Shown piece by piece: positions 1 through 10,762 of a stretch of DNA of 64,000 nucleotides (within the stretch, counting starts at the first letter, position 1; the number at the start of each line of letters is the position of its first letter). Origin of the DNA: Panorpa germanica (taxonomy: Eukaryota; Arthropoda; Insecta; Mecoptera; Panorpidae). A model generated the notes under the pieces. It saw only the letters and a program-made list of their open reading frames with translations. It was not told the DNA's origin and made no database searches. The stretch is taken from positions 1,860,001 through 1,924,000 of the forward strand of contig OY783208.1 of NCBI GenBank assembly GCA_963678705.1. Direction: 5' to 3'. A program made the position numbers and the translations under genes.

Positions 1-540
1 GAAAGAAAAACAACAACACATAATTGTGAACAGCCGCAGCAATTCTTCACCCCCAAGAGGAAACCGAACGTTGTCCTCCAATTAAAAACTGCCCCCGAAC
101 AAAATATATATATTTTTTCACTACTACTCCCCCTTGTGGCCCCCCCACCACTCCTTTTTCGACGCTGCTTGAATGTTAGCTAGTTAGTTAATTTTTTGTA
201 TCAAGATTATATGAACAAAACGATAGGAGAGTCAAATAAAAACCTCTCCCTCACTTTTGTGTCCCCATTCCATGACAAGTTTTGGTTCATGTCCCAAATT
301 AATCAAGTGCTTTTCAACTAACATGGTAGCCAACCGAATAGATACAAAAAAGGACATAAAAAAAAATAACGCAAAAAATAGAATTAAATTGTAAGGTTTT
401 CCAGTGAAATATTACCGCGGAAAATGAGAAAAATAATTATGTGTGATGGCGCTGTAGCTAATGGAAAAATCGTGAATCGCTTAATTATGTCTTAGAGCGC
501 GGAACTCACTTTATTGAAGAGTTAAGAATTTCTTTTACTT
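1..540. other. unassigned non-coding sequence
   Basis: AT-rich sequence with short C-runs and A-runs and no open frame of note. I see no gene, RNA or repeat that recurs in the window. Confidence 0.4.
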
Positions 541-1140
541 ATTTATATGAATGTACAACGTATTAAGTTTATTGTGTGAAAATTTGAAGTCGATTGGAGT
601 AAAACTGTCGGAGATATAGAGTTTTAAGTCTTCACCTCTCTCGTCTGGTTTCGTCTTTCTTTGAAACTTTTAAACGCGTTTTTCTCACACTTAGCTTTTT
701 CAGAGCCGGTGTCCTCTCTAGCTCAAAATCTACTGCACCGATCCGCAATGAAATTTTGCACACTTTTTCTTTACATAAATGCCGAGGTAACTCTGTCGAG
801 TTTTATTTGCCGAGAGTAAAAATTGTGCTAGAAAGTTGAAAATTTGTATATAGGCTAACCTTGGTAACTTATTTACGAATCGAAAAAAAAATCCCAAATT
901 TTGAAAAAAAGTTGGTCAAATAACGCATAAATTGAAAATATTTTTTATTTTGATAAATTGATAAATTATTTTATTATTGTGCGAGTTTATTATTTCAATT
1001 TAAAAATAGAATTAAATATGAAATGTAATTACGAATTATTTTATTGGATTCAAATCATACACGCCAAAAAGAACTCTAGTGGCAATACATATTAACTGTG
1101 TCGTCAAAAAACATTATCGAAAATATGCTTTTTTTGTTTC
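541..1140 (+). repeat. family C repeat copy 1, interrupted
   Basis: The left part (541 to about 810) carries the family C core, which recurs at 20298, 32236, 45364, 47571 (reverse), 49916 and 62661. The right part (about 1088-1140) matches the family C 3' end (GTCGTCAAAAAACATTATCG). Between them (811-1071) lies a different block that recurs at 19722-19980. Family C is about 530 bp, lacks visible inverted ends and has no coding capacity that I can support; its class is unknown. Confidence 0.65.
811..1071 (+). repeat. 260-bp repeat block inside family C
   Basis: Near-identical to 19722-19980 (shared stretch beginning GTGCTAGAAAGTTGAAA and ending CATACACGCCAAAAAG). It replaces the centre of the surrounding family C copy. 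Class unknown. Confidence 0.6.
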
Positions 1141-1552
1141 GATTGTAGGTCCTATACCTGCACTAAAATATACAAATGCGTCAACTAATTCGGAACACAG
1201 GGTTTCCTTTCCAATGATCCTGTGGGAATATCATTGTCAACAGGATTACCGTCAAGTTTGTGAACTTTTTAACATATCAATGTCCCATGACTTCTTTCAG
1301 CAGCGCGTTGAAGAAGACCAATATCGTGATGTTTGATATATTCTGATCACGCCGTTTAAGAGTGAATTAGATAGCGATATATCGCTCACCCCGTGCCCCT
1401 GTCAAGCTATCCACTCCTCCCTAAACTCCTAAACTCCTCTCCACGCATTCCAGGAACAATTTGGTACACCGGAACAATTATTTGGTGAATATTACAGAAT
1501 TTCTATTCGTATAGTCTTAATTTTACGTTGAAAAAGTTGGGCTTTTCTTTTT
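1141..1552. other. unassigned sequence
   Basis: An 85-codon open frame enters here from 1079, but it begins inside repeat sequence, starts on a non-ATG codon and shows no domain, so I do not call a gene. No other feature seen. Confidence 0.35.
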
Positions 1553-2700
1553 TAGAACCTTACAAGGTCCAGTGTTTCTAAATTAAGCAAATCTATATGA
1601 TATTCTAACCTCAAAAATGTGACAACCCAGTAAACATTTTGGAGTAAATTCTACTTAATTTCTAATTTACATATTATGAGTTTTTTGTCTGGAACGTGTT
1701 CGTTTTCTATTCAGTCGTTCATAGGAAAGGCCCTTTTTATGAGCTACAGAGATCGCAACGACGGTTCACTGCTGAATTAAAAGCGAAGTCGGTTTATGAT
1801 TTATGACCGGAGTTATAAACTTGACACTAGCAGGGGTATAAAACTTAATGGAATTCTACTTTTTAAAGTCTGCAAAATATAAATATTTAAATGAAGAAAT
1901 AAATAGATGTAATCTTTAGTACGGATCGTGATTTTTTTAATGAATATTATTCATCTTCAACAATACTCGTTATATTAGTTTTTTACATTGTTTTGGTGAT
2001 TCAAAAATCCACGATCGGCAGGTCTGCGTTAGGTTTAAAACCTCTGTCTTAGCATCGCTGCTTAGAGCATTCGTTTAAACACATTATATTCGGATATTGA
2101 GGGAGACAGCGTGTGCCTATTACCATTAAAGAAATATTTGTTGAAAAAGAATAGCATATACTTTAAACATACTTTACTGAACGAAATACTATACAAGTAT
2201 ACAAGTGTAACGGTGAAAAATATATATAACTTGTCTAACCGCATCTCGTTTCTCTCTCACTTTGGAATGAAAGTGAACTAAAAAAATATATATCCTAGTG
2301 TGAAAGAAACAACTGCTACTTAATGAATGATGTTGGAAAAAGAAAGAATATTATTATGAAAAAATTCTAACAACTAACACAAAATCTGTGACAGGTAGAG
2401 AACTTGTAAAGCGTTAGAATTGAATTGTACGAGTGACTCGAACGTCACTAAATAGGGCACTTCACCAAATTGTTTAATGGGAATCTGTCAAAACGCAGTA
2501 GGATTTATTTTTAAAAGAAGTTCAATGTCAGTTTGTCAAAAATAAAGAAGTAAAAACAATTTCTATTACTAATTGTTACTAAAAACAGCAATTTTAATTA
2601 TTCCACATTCAATCGAACTGTCAAAATTTATATTAGTAACGACGCATGCGCACCAACTGAATTAACTAACCTCAAATCTAGATTAAAATACTACATAAAT
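1553..2700 (+). repeat. family E repeat copy, split by a family B element
   Basis: Left part 1553-1625 and right part 2482-2700 match the uninterrupted copies at 32990-33174 and 48110-48360, with a reverse copy at 39056-39250. The family contains the marker ACGCAGTAGGATTTATTTTT. The break coincides exactly with the family B element at 1626-2481. Class unknown. Confidence 0.7.
1626..2481 (+). mobile_element. family B non-autonomous DNA transposon, long form
   Basis: 856 bp, with imperfect inverted ends: CCCAGTAAACATTTTGGAG on the left, and on the right a sequence whose complement reads CCCATTAAACAATTTGGTG. It has no transposase and is closely related along its length to 21896-22738 and 54016-54888. 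It is flanked by AA on both sides. The uninterrupted target GTGACAATCTGTC is present at about 33056, so the insertion duplicated two bases. The 2-bp duplication suggests a Tc1/mariner-like mobiliser, but the superfamily is inference. Confidence 0.8.
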
Positions 2701-3005
2701 AGATCGAGTGTATTAAACGAATGTAAATTTCTAGTCGACGTTCATATAATCTTCTCTGTTAGTGATATATGTTGAATCGGTTAGGTGAGGAAGGGTGTGG
2801 GGTAGGGTGTAATTCACACTACTGTCTAGCTTCACCCTCTATTTCCTTTCCTTAACCCCCACAGACATCTTTTTAGGGTGTGCCGTTTGAATCTATCGTC
2901 GTTTTGTCTTTTGTAAGCAAATTGATTCGTCATACAATTTTATCGAACATCTATTTCAATAAAATGAAACTAAAATTCCCAATAAACAAACCATTTGAAC
3001 TCAAT
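2701..3005. other. unassigned sequence
   Basis: Unique-looking AT-rich DNA with a GT/AG-rich patch (about 2780-2870). No feature recognised. Confidence 0.35.
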
Positions 3006-3658
3006 GGGTTTGTGTCCTCATTTTTTAGTGGTCGATTTTTCAATTGTTGATTGAAATTGATGTTAATAAATGTGTATTGGCGTGTCTATTTTATTAAATA
3101 TCTAAATGTTGACGGAGATATAGCAATTAAACGTTTGAATTGTAGTTTTAGCGCTGGAAATGGTCGGCCATATTTGTATGACGTGAAATGCATTTTAACG
3201 TCAGTTATTTGTTGAGTAGGTCAGTGCTGTGGTAATGTTTTGTAGCTGTTGGTAGTCCTGTGTATCTAGTATGCAAAGAATAATAAGTTTTTATTTTATT
3301 TAACCCTGCTAAGGCAGACATAATATTGAAACTTGATTGTTCCTTGAAATAGCTGTAAATAATATTTGATATTTTGATATATAAATACATATAGCTGAGA
3401 TTTATGAGCTGTAAGGTTGGCAGCGGTTGTGATGTCACATGCATTTGGAATGTATACAACGTTGAATCCCTGGTTAGAAACGAAATAGTTTCTAAATGTG
3501 TAATCTTAATTTAGTATTGTTAGTTTTAAGATGAAGTATTGACATTATAAATTTTATTGTTATATTTAAGATTTCATGAATATTGTTAGTCATAAGATAC
3601 CAATACATACAAATAATGTCACGACCTCCCAAGCCGCCAAGGGCTGCTTGGCCGAGCT

Positions 3659-4131
3659 AGTTAAGTTTTGGGAACGATACTTAACACAAAAAAAAAATAC
3701 TTAATTTATTTTGAATACAAATTATTTATTTGATTATAATGATAATACAATGGTTAAATAGTTTGTTGTAACAGAGTAGCCGAGTTCTGTTGTCAGAGTT
3801 CTAATAAGACTCATCCCCTCTTCTTTAGTTCATACCGTTTTTATACTGTATTCTTATTGATGTTCCAAGGTGACATCTAATAGTTGATGACTATTAGTTG
3901 TTGCCGTGTGTTTTTCACAGGAAGTATATTTCGTGAATAATATTTATAACAGTTTACTTTATCTTTCAAAGGTGACATCTAATAGTTGATGACTATTAGT
4001 TGCTGTCGTGTGTTTTAAAATATAAATATATTTCGTGAATAATATTTATATTTTAAATAGTAACAGTTTACTTTATCTATTGCGCAATATGATGCAATAA
4101 TGATGATGTAGTAATTAGGGTATAGTTAACT
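3659..4131 (-). repeat. errantivirus 3' LTR
   Basis: 473 bp, indistinguishable from the other LTR. On the minus strand AATAAA lies at 3730-3725, near the end of the LTR, and is the likely polyadenylation signal. The part nearer 4131 holds a tandem duplication of about 100 bp (3866-3965 and 3968-4080). Each unit carries the perfect palindrome CTAATAGT-TGATG-ACTATTAG. Confidence 0.95.
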
Positions 4132-4141
4132 CCTCCTAACC
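4132..4141 (-). other. polypurine tract
   Basis: Minus strand GGTTAGGAGG directly abuts the 3' LTR and is the expected plus-strand primer for reverse transcription. It is short and contains two T residues. Confidence 0.6.
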
Positions 4142-4164
4142 TAGATAGAAAATTATCTTTGGAG

Positions 4165-5830
4165 TTAATTTTCTTCCAATTGTATTACCTCTGTTTTATT
4201 AATTTCTTTCAATATTTGATTTTTCTTTTTCTTTAAATATAGCTTATATACTAGTATACATATAATTATAATAATGATTAAAATTATTACAATAGTATTA
4301 GTATTGGTATGTATTTTATGTTTTATATCTATATTGGTTAGTATGGGTAATTTATTATATTGATTAGATATAGATTTAAAGTCGTCAAGGTTTACGTGCT
4401 TTAAATTTAAATGTTGTATTGGAAGTTTTTGAGTAGTGTTAAAATTGTATTTTAACATTGCAGTTTTTACCTTAATTGTTGTTTTTAAATTATTTATTTG
4501 TGGAATTAATTCAAAATGTTCATTAATTAATTGACATTTATTGGGCAAAGTTATTAAGTAACTTCCTTCTAGTACAAAGATTGATGATGTATCTTGACTT
4601 TTTAAGGTAGTTTTAATCTGTTTGGGGCTAGATAATATCCATGAGTTTTCATTGATGGCTTGAATAGCTTCAGTGTAGTTTGCGAAGGTATGTACATCAC
4701 ATGTAGGGTTTTCCAGTTGTCTTACAAGCTGTACTTCACAGGGTGTGTGGTCTATCCATTTCTTTTCTTCTATGTTGCATATGAATTCCTCCGTTGTTAT
4801 TTGTCGGCATTTCTTATCGCTTTGAAGATAGTCTGTTTCTGATATTAACAAGTATCTTGCGGAAGGGATAATCAATTGGAAATGGGGTTGATTTTTATAT
4901 TTCATAGGAACTGAATAGAGGTGGAAATATTGGTATTTTTGATTGGTTATCAAAGGTATTTTAATTATCATTTTTATTTCATAATTAGTGATGTATGCAT
5001 CAGCTTGGATTAATTTATCTAGTTTACTCAATTCGTCTGAATAGGGTATTACATATTTATCTGTTATTCTTCGTTGTATCAAATTAATTTCTTTTCTTAG
5101 TTCTTCTGGAGAGCAAATAGCAGGATGGAAAGTCTCAATTCTTAGGAATGTTACTGCTTCTTCTATTGTATTAAATTCGTTGATGATAGATTGTTGAAGC
5201 ATTATTATTTGTTCAAATATAGATTTTATTTCATCTTCTTTATTTACTCGATCAAACTGAGTAGCGATCTGTCGTTTTGATTCCAGTAATTGATTTATTA
5301 TTTTCTCCATATGTATTTGATTTTCATTAATATTTTTTATAGCACGTTGATGTTTTTCTCCGGCTTTTTCCATTAATGATGTTAGTTGATTTATGTTCTT
5401 GTTTTGTGCATTTGATTTTAATTGCATTTGTTTTATAGCATTGTCATATCTTCTACCATCTTCGGCATCTAGGTTTCCTGATATAATTTTAATTATATTT
5501 CCTAGTGGTTCTATTGATCTTTTCATTCGATTAATAGGTGTAGTAAATATTTCATTAACAATTTGTTCTATTCTTTTAGTATTTTCATTAACAGTAGTTT
5601 GATATATTTTATATGGTGTTTTATCAATTTTTAATGTATATTTTTGTAAAAATGTTTCTGCTTGTAGATTTATGTTTTTACTTTTTTCAATCAAAGGTGC
5701 GTAGTTTATGACTTTTATGAGTTTCCAATATGTTTTTATGTTGGTTGCTATTCCTAGTTGTACTGGATATAGTCCGGGATTGTCAGTAATTTTCTGTATT
5801 ACGTCTCCTGTTGCCCCGATGGTCCAACCT
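4165..5830 (-). CDS. env: errantivirus envelope protein (main exon)
   Basis: Envelope glycoprotein for membrane fusion, of the errantivirus/baculovirus-F type. The frame is open from 5857 to the stop at 4165, but has no ATG near its start, so the first codons must come from an upstream exon. A splice acceptor (TTAATTCCAG on the minus strand) ends at 5831, placing exon start at 5830 with one base completing a split codon. A furin-type site R-M-K-R lies at about 5529-5518, followed by the G-N-L-D-A-E-D motif of the family's fusion region. A run of about 17 hydrophobic residues near 4250-4305 is the membrane anchor, followed by a lysine-rich tail. The centre contains cysteines expected for the ectodomain. 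No frameshift or stop seen. Predicted total about 564 residues with the leader exon. Confidence 0.9.
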
Positions 5831-5836
5831 CTGGAA

Positions 5837-8800
5837 TTAAAGGTGTTTTATTTTAGTAACTTCTTTTGCATGTTTTGCTATAAGTTTTCCTGTTTGTATA
5901 TGTTTTAAATTCATAACGTTTGTTTGTTTATTTATTTGTTGAATTACATACTGTCCTTTTTTAATTGGATCTGCTTTATTTCTTAGATTTTTGTTTATGT
6001 AAACTAAATCTCCTATATTAAATGTAGTAGCTTTTATTTTGTCGTTAATTCTGTTAATAGTAACATTTTTCTTGTGAATGTTTTCTTCGTGTATTTTGTC
6101 GTATATTCTCTCTAGGCTGTCAAGATGATCTTTTATCTTGTCCTGGGTAATTTCCTTTTCTATTTCTAGATCAAATATGTTGCGTGTGTTTGATCCGTAT
6201 AATACACTTAAAGGAGTCATACCAGTAGTTGAATGTATGGTATGGTTATAGGCTAATACACATTTATTCATTATTTCCACTGGTGAGATAGTATCATTAG
6301 TTTCTTTGATTATTCTATAATGTTCAATCAGTGTGCTATGTAGTCTTTCTACAGGACTATTTCCGGTGTGATGTCCTGCTGTAGTGAAATGTGTATTTAT
6401 TTTATGTGTAGCCAATAGTTCTTTTACTCCAAGATTTATGAATTCTGATCCTTGATCCATAATTATTGTTTGAGGTATTGGTATTGTGGATAGTATTTCT
6501 ATCAATTTGTTTACAATTTCTATACTATTTTTACCTAGTATGTTTTTTATTATAGCATATTTGCTAAAGGGATCTATCATTGTTAGATATTCTTTTCTTT
6601 CAATAACAAATGTATCAATGTGTATTAGTTGAAAAGGTCTATTTGGAGTCTCAGTGATGTTCAAATGAGTTTGGGTAGGGTGTCGCTCATATTTGTTAGA
6701 TTTGCATAATCTGCAATTGTCCACATATATTTTTATTTCTTTTTCTATGGTAGTCCAAAAATATTTTTCTTTTAATCTCTTGATTAAATCGGGTATTCCT
6801 CTATGATTCGTTATATCTGTATGATATTCGTGTATTAAATTTTTTCTTTGTTGTAAGTCTTTAACGTATTTAACGTTTTTCATACACCTGTAGAGTTTTA
6901 ACGTTGGAAAATATTCCTTTCGAACTATAATAAGGTTTCTGTATATGTCTTCTGCAGTTTGTACGTAATATTTTTCTTTAGGATTTAATTTTTTAAGTTC
7001 TTGTATTAATTGGTCTTTATTTTTATATTTTACTGATATTTTAAAAATTTGTTGTGTATCTCTTTTTATTAATATTGTTTTAGGTGGTTCTTTAAAAGTA
7101 TATGTTATAAGTATCTGATGTAGATGTGATTCTAATGGTTTTTCACATATAGGTATTCCTTCATCGCTTTCTTGTTGTGAATGAATTGTTGCGTTAGAGA
7201 CAGTTGAACTTCCTCTTATTGGTGGTGTTTTCATTGATCTTTCTTCCGGTATTTGATCAATAGTATTTTCTTCAGACGTTAGATCAATTATTTGTTCTGG
7301 TATTTCTTGTTGTTGTTCCGGGTTATTTTGTATAACTTCTATGTCGGGTATTTCGTCAAGAAATTGAAGATCCTCCATAGTCACATCTGGGTTATTAAAG
7401 AGTGAACTGGTTTCATCTGGTTTTTCAGTTTTAGGGAAAACATTTATTCTGACTCTTGATAAAGCGTCTGCTACTTTATTTTGTTGTCCTGGTTTGTATT
7501 CAATCTCGTAGTCATAGTCTAGTAACTTGATTTGGTATCTTGTTAATTTTGAAGAGACGTTCTTAGTGTCTTTAAGCCATACAAGAGGTCTGTGATCAGT
7601 TATCAATTTAAATTTTCTTCCATATAAATGATGTCTGAAGTATCCTGTTGCCCATACAATCGCTAAGAGTTCTTTTTCGATTGTTGAATATTTATTTTCA
7701 GCTTCATTGAGAGTTCGAGAAGCATATGCTATAGGCTTGTCGTTATTATTTTCCTTCTGAGATAATACTGCTCCGATTGCTATGTTTGAAGCATCTGTCG
7801 TTAGAATAAATTGTTTATCATAGTTAGGTCGTATCAATATTGGTGCGTTTATTAGGGTTTCTTTTAAAACATTGAATGCTTGGTGGTATTCAGGTGTATA
7901 TAGATTTTTATGTCCTTTCTTGAGACATAGGGTTAATGGCTTAGCTATTTTCGCATAATCTTTTATAAATTTTCTATAGTATCCGGAGAGTCCAAGAAAA
8001 CTTTTTATGTCTTTAGGTGTAATAGGCATAGGAAATTTCTTAATAGCTTCTAGTTTATTAGGGTTTGGTTTCAAGCCATTTGATGTTACAATATGTCCTA
8101 AGAATTCTGTTTCTTTCTTTAAGAATTCACATTTATCTATTTGAATTTTTAACTTAGCATCTCTTAATCGATTTAACACATGCCTTAAGTTTTCTAAATG
8201 TTCTTGTAGAGATGTTCCAAAAATAATTATATCATCAAGATACACTAGGCAAATATTATTTACTAGTCCATCTAAGACGTGGTTCATTGTTCTCTGGAAA
8301 GTCGCCGGAGCATTTTTTAAACCAAAGGGCATTCTAAGGTATTCATAGTGTCCTGTTTCTGTAGAGAAAGCAGTTTTCTCTACACTGTCAGAATGCATTT
8401 CTATTTGTAGAAATCCACTGTGTAAATCTAAGGTTGTAAAGTAATTTGAATTACCTATTTTACTAAGTACTCCGTCTATATTAGGTATCGGGAATTTATC
8501 TTCAATTGTTTTATGGTTTAGTTTTCTATAATCGTTAACAATTCTTATTTTCGCTTTTCCACTGTTGTCCATTTTCTTTGGGACTATTATAATAGGACAG
8601 TTATATGGTGATTGACTGTTTCTAATTATTCCTTGATTTTTCATATTTTCTATCTGTCGTGTAACTTCTTTTCTATGTATTTCTGGATAAGGGTAGTTTT
8701 TTACATAGATGGGTTCATCATCTGTTGTTCTAATATGATGTTTAGTTACATTAGTAAAAGATAGTAATTCATTTTCTGCCGGAAATAAGTCTTTGTATGA

Positions 8801-9322
8801 ATTTAATAATTTATATAGATTTCTTGATTCTTCTTCATTAAGATGTTCATTTTTTATTTTTAATGTATTTAATTTAATAAATTCTTCATTGTCCATATAT
8901 ATTTTAATATTTGTTTTCGGTGTTTTTAGTATATTATTTTCAAAATCAATTTTTCCTTTTAGTTGTTTAATTAAGTCAACGCCTATTAAACCGTGGAATT
9001 TCTTGTCAAAGTCAAACAAATATATTTTGTGATATTGGTTTTCTTTGAAAGTAGGAAATAGTGGGATTGTTGCCGTATATTTATGGTTGGTAGTTTGATG
9101 TGGTGTAGTGATTGAAAATTCATCATCTTTTACATATTTATTATAATATTTAAAAGCAAGAGATGGTTTTATTAAGGTTCTTGATGATCCTGTATCAATT
9201 AGAAACTTAGCTTTTAATTCGTCGATATATATAAAAGGTAAAGGTGCATTTTTATTAGTGTTTAATTTAATATTTTCTAATCCGAGGCACCTTCCTGAAA
9301 ATCCTGTTCTTCTTCGTAATTT
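5837..9322 (-). CDS. pol: errantivirus Pol polyprotein
   Basis: Protease, reverse transcriptase, RNase H and integrase in one open frame (about 1161 codons), in the -1 frame relative to gag and open from just after a TGA at 9325-9323. The protease motif D-T-G-S-S is at 9182-9196. The reverse transcriptase active site Y-L-D-D is at 8231-8242. RNase H begins near T-T-D-A-S (about 7793). The integrase has its zinc-binding H-H-C-C region ending in C-R-L-C near 6699-6722, then D, D (in D-Q-G-S-E-F, about 6441-6460) and E (in P-V-E-R, about 6345) catalytic residues. All key residues are present and no stop interrupts. It probably has no start of its own and is made by frameshifting from gag. The env acceptor lies a few bases after its stop. 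Confidence 0.95.
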   Translation of the reverse strand, partial: KLRRRTGFSGRCLGLENIKLNTNKNAPLPFIYIDELKAKFLIDTGSSRTLIKPSLAFKYYNKYVKDDEFSITTPHQTTNHKYTATIPLFPTFKENQYHKIYLFDFDKKFHGLIGVDLIKQLKGKIDFENNILKTPKTNIKIYMDNEEFIKLNTLKIKNEHLNEEESRNLYKLLNSYKDLFPAENELLSFTNVTKHHIRTTDDEPIYVKNYPYPEIHRKEVTRQIENMKNQGIIRNSQSPYNCPIIIVPKKMDNSGKAKIRIVNDYRKLNHKTIEDKFPIPNIDGVLSKIGNSNYFTTLDLHSGFLQIEMHSDSVEKTAFSTETGHYEYLRMPFGLKNAPATFQRTMNHVLDGLVNNICLVYLDDIIIFGTSLQEHLENLRHVLNRLRDAKLKIQIDKCEFLKKETEFLGHIVTSNGLKPNPNKLEAIKKFPMPITPKDIKSFLGLSGYYRKFIKDYAKIAKPLTLCLKKGHKNLYTPEYHQAFNVLKETLINAPILIRPNYDKQFILTTDASNIAIGAVLSQKENNNDKPIAYASRTLNEAENKYSTIEKELLAIVWATGYFRHHLYGRKFKLITDHRPLVWLKDTKNVSSKLTRYQIKLLDYDYEIEYKPGQQNKVADALSRVRINVFPKTEKPDETSSLFNNPDVTMEDLQFLDEIPDIEVIQNNPEQQQEIPEQIIDLTSEENTIDQIPEERSMKTPPIRGSSTVSNATIHSQQESDEGIPICEKPLESHLHQILITYTFKEPPKTILIKRDTQQIFKISVKYKNKDQLIQELKKLNPKEKYYVQTAEDIYRNLIIVRKEYFPTLKLYRCMKNVKYVKDLQQRKNLIHEYHTDITNHRGIPDLIKRLKEKYFWTTIEKEIKIYVDNCRLCKSNKYERHPTQTHLNITETPNRPFQLIHIDTFVIERKEYLTMIDPFSKYAIIKNILGKNSIEIVNKLIEILSTIPIPQTIIMDQGSEFINLGVKELLATHKINTHFTTAGHHTGNSPVERLHSTLIEHYRIIKETNDTISPVEIMNKCVLAYNHTIHSTTGMTPLSVLYGSNTRNIFDLEIEKEITQDKIKDHLDSLERIYDKIHEENIHKKNVTINRINDKIKATTFNIGDLVYINKNLRNKADPIKKGQYVIQQINKQTNVMNLKHIQTGKLIAKHAKEVTKIKHL

Positions 9323-10596
9323 TCATTAGATGGTTGTTCAATTTCCTCGTGATTTTCATAATTTTCCTCACATTCTTGTGGTTTGTCATATTGGGGTTCA
9401 TTTTCATTTTTCACTTGATATTCCAAGTGATTTATTCGTGTCATTTGTGATGTTTCCATTGGTTCATACCATCTTTGGGTATTCTGTTGTGGAAACTGCT
9501 GTGGTCTTGGCATGGGTGGTTTAGTCATTGGTGCAGGAAACTGTGGTTTCTGCATAGGTGTTGTTTGCCTCCAATTGTTAAAAGGTTTATTTGTGTTTTT
9601 ATTACCAAATGCCTGTTTTGGCACATTTTGAGACACAAATTTGGGTACTTGTTGCTGCTGTTGTTGTTGAGATACAAATGGTTTATGCTGTACTTGCATA
9701 GGTTTATATTGTTGTTTAGTAGGGAAACTGTTTTCAGGTGTTCTCGCCGTTCTCAATGGATTACGATTTTTCTCATTTCCCATTCTAGTTCGAGCATACC
9801 TGACATTTTGTTCTTCGATAACAAATGACCATGCTTTTTCCAATGTTGATGGCATTCTTGCTCTGATATTGTCTCCTATGGTACCTCTTAGACCTTTCGT
9901 AAATTGTACAAGAATAACATCTGTATACAATTTATATTTGGCTTCATACGCACTTTCGTCGTCATTTTCTTGACTATGTGATAATAGTGCGGCTTTGTGG
10001 TGGACACATTTGTTATAAAAGTCCTGTGGAGTTTCTTCCAACTGTTGCTCTAGTAACCCGATTTCACAAACTAGAGTTGTCTCGTTTCGCTGGTCACCAA
10101 AGTTTTCTTTTAGGATAGTTTTTAATTCTTCCCATGAATGTATATTTCGTCCAGCTGTTACGTAAGCTGCACTGTCTTCTAATTTCGATATTATTGTTTC
10201 AACAATATACTTTTGAATTGTTGGGGGTGCATCCTCGTAAATTTCAACAATAGTTCCTACTTGTTTTAAGAAGTCGGATAATTGTGCCGTATTTCCATTG
10301 TAACGTTTGATATTTACGAAAAATGAATTGTCCATTCTGAAGGGATGAACTAATTCGTGTCGCGGTATTTGGACTTGCTCTACAAGAGTCCGTTGTTGTA
10401 ACGCCGATAGTCTCGTTTCTAATTCCTGAATTCTGTTCATAGCCTCAGCTAGAATTTGTTCAGCCGTGAGATTAGGCATATTGTCTGTTTTTATATTTAA
10501 TTTTTCGAATTGAAATGATAATTCACTGTCAAATTGATCAGAGTCGAAATTGGTGTAATCACTCGAAGAATCACTGGTGTTATCACTTTCGCTCAT
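9277..10596 (-). CDS. gag: errantivirus Gag
   Basis: 439-residue structural capsid precursor starting at a true ATG (10596-10594). The N-terminus is acidic and serine-rich; the middle has the helical capsid-like region; the C-terminal third is rich in glutamine, proline and asparagine, including a Q-run from a CAG/CAA repeat near 9650-9672, and ends acidic. No CCHC zinc knuckle is visible, which is normal for errantivirus Gag. It overlaps the start of the pol frame by about 46 bases. I saw no perfect X-XXY-YYZ slippery heptamer in the overlap; candidates are the GATTTTC and GAAAATTAC stretches. Confidence 0.92.
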   Translation of the reverse strand: MSESDNTSDSSSDYTNFDSDQFDSELSFQFEKLNIKTDNMPNLTAEQILAEAMNRIQELETRLSALQQRTLVEQVQIPRHELVHPFRMDNSFFVNIKRYNGNTAQLSDFLKQVGTIVEIYEDAPPTIQKYIVETIISKLEDSAAYVTAGRNIHSWEELKTILKENFGDQRNETTLVCEIGLLEQQLEETPQDFYNKCVHHKAALLSHSQENDDESAYEAKYKLYTDVILVQFTKGLRGTIGDNIRARMPSTLEKAWSFVIEEQNVRYARTRMGNEKNRNPLRTARTPENSFPTKQQYKPMQVQHKPFVSQQQQQQQVPKFVSQNVPKQAFGNKNTNKPFNNWRQTTPMQKPQFPAPMTKPPMPRPQQFPQQNTQRWYEPMETSQMTRINHLEYQVKNENEPQYDKPQECEENYENHEEIEQPSNENYEEEQDFQEGASD

Positions 10597-10663
10597 ATAT
10601 TAAATATTTGGGAATAGGATAGATAAAAGCAAGAAAATTGTTAAAATTCAAAAACTGACTTAC

Positions 10664-10692
10664 ATTAGAGTTACTGCGATGAGTAGTCTCAT
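10664..10692 (-). CDS. env: predicted env leader exon
   Basis: An ATG at 10692-10690 with A at -3 opens nine codons plus two bases, mostly hydrophobic, and ends at a strong donor (minus strand AAT|GTAAGT; GT at 10663-10662). The phase left over (two bases) fits the env acceptor exon at 5830, which supplies one base. In unspliced RNA the same ATG gives only a ten-codon frame that stops at once. Errantivirus env messages are known to be spliced from the leader. This is a prediction; no transcript was seen. Confidence 0.65.
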
Positions 10693-10762
10693 TCTTGTAG
10701 GTCTCAGGAGTCTCGTACTGCTGATGTGCCTGTGGCTGCTCTGGTTCGGTATGTTGCAGAGT

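Noticed and set aside
1079..1336. 85-codon frame
   Set aside because: Starts in repeat sequence on a non-ATG codon; no domain.
9475..9828. 117-codon plus-strand frame
   Set aside because: Shadow of gag.
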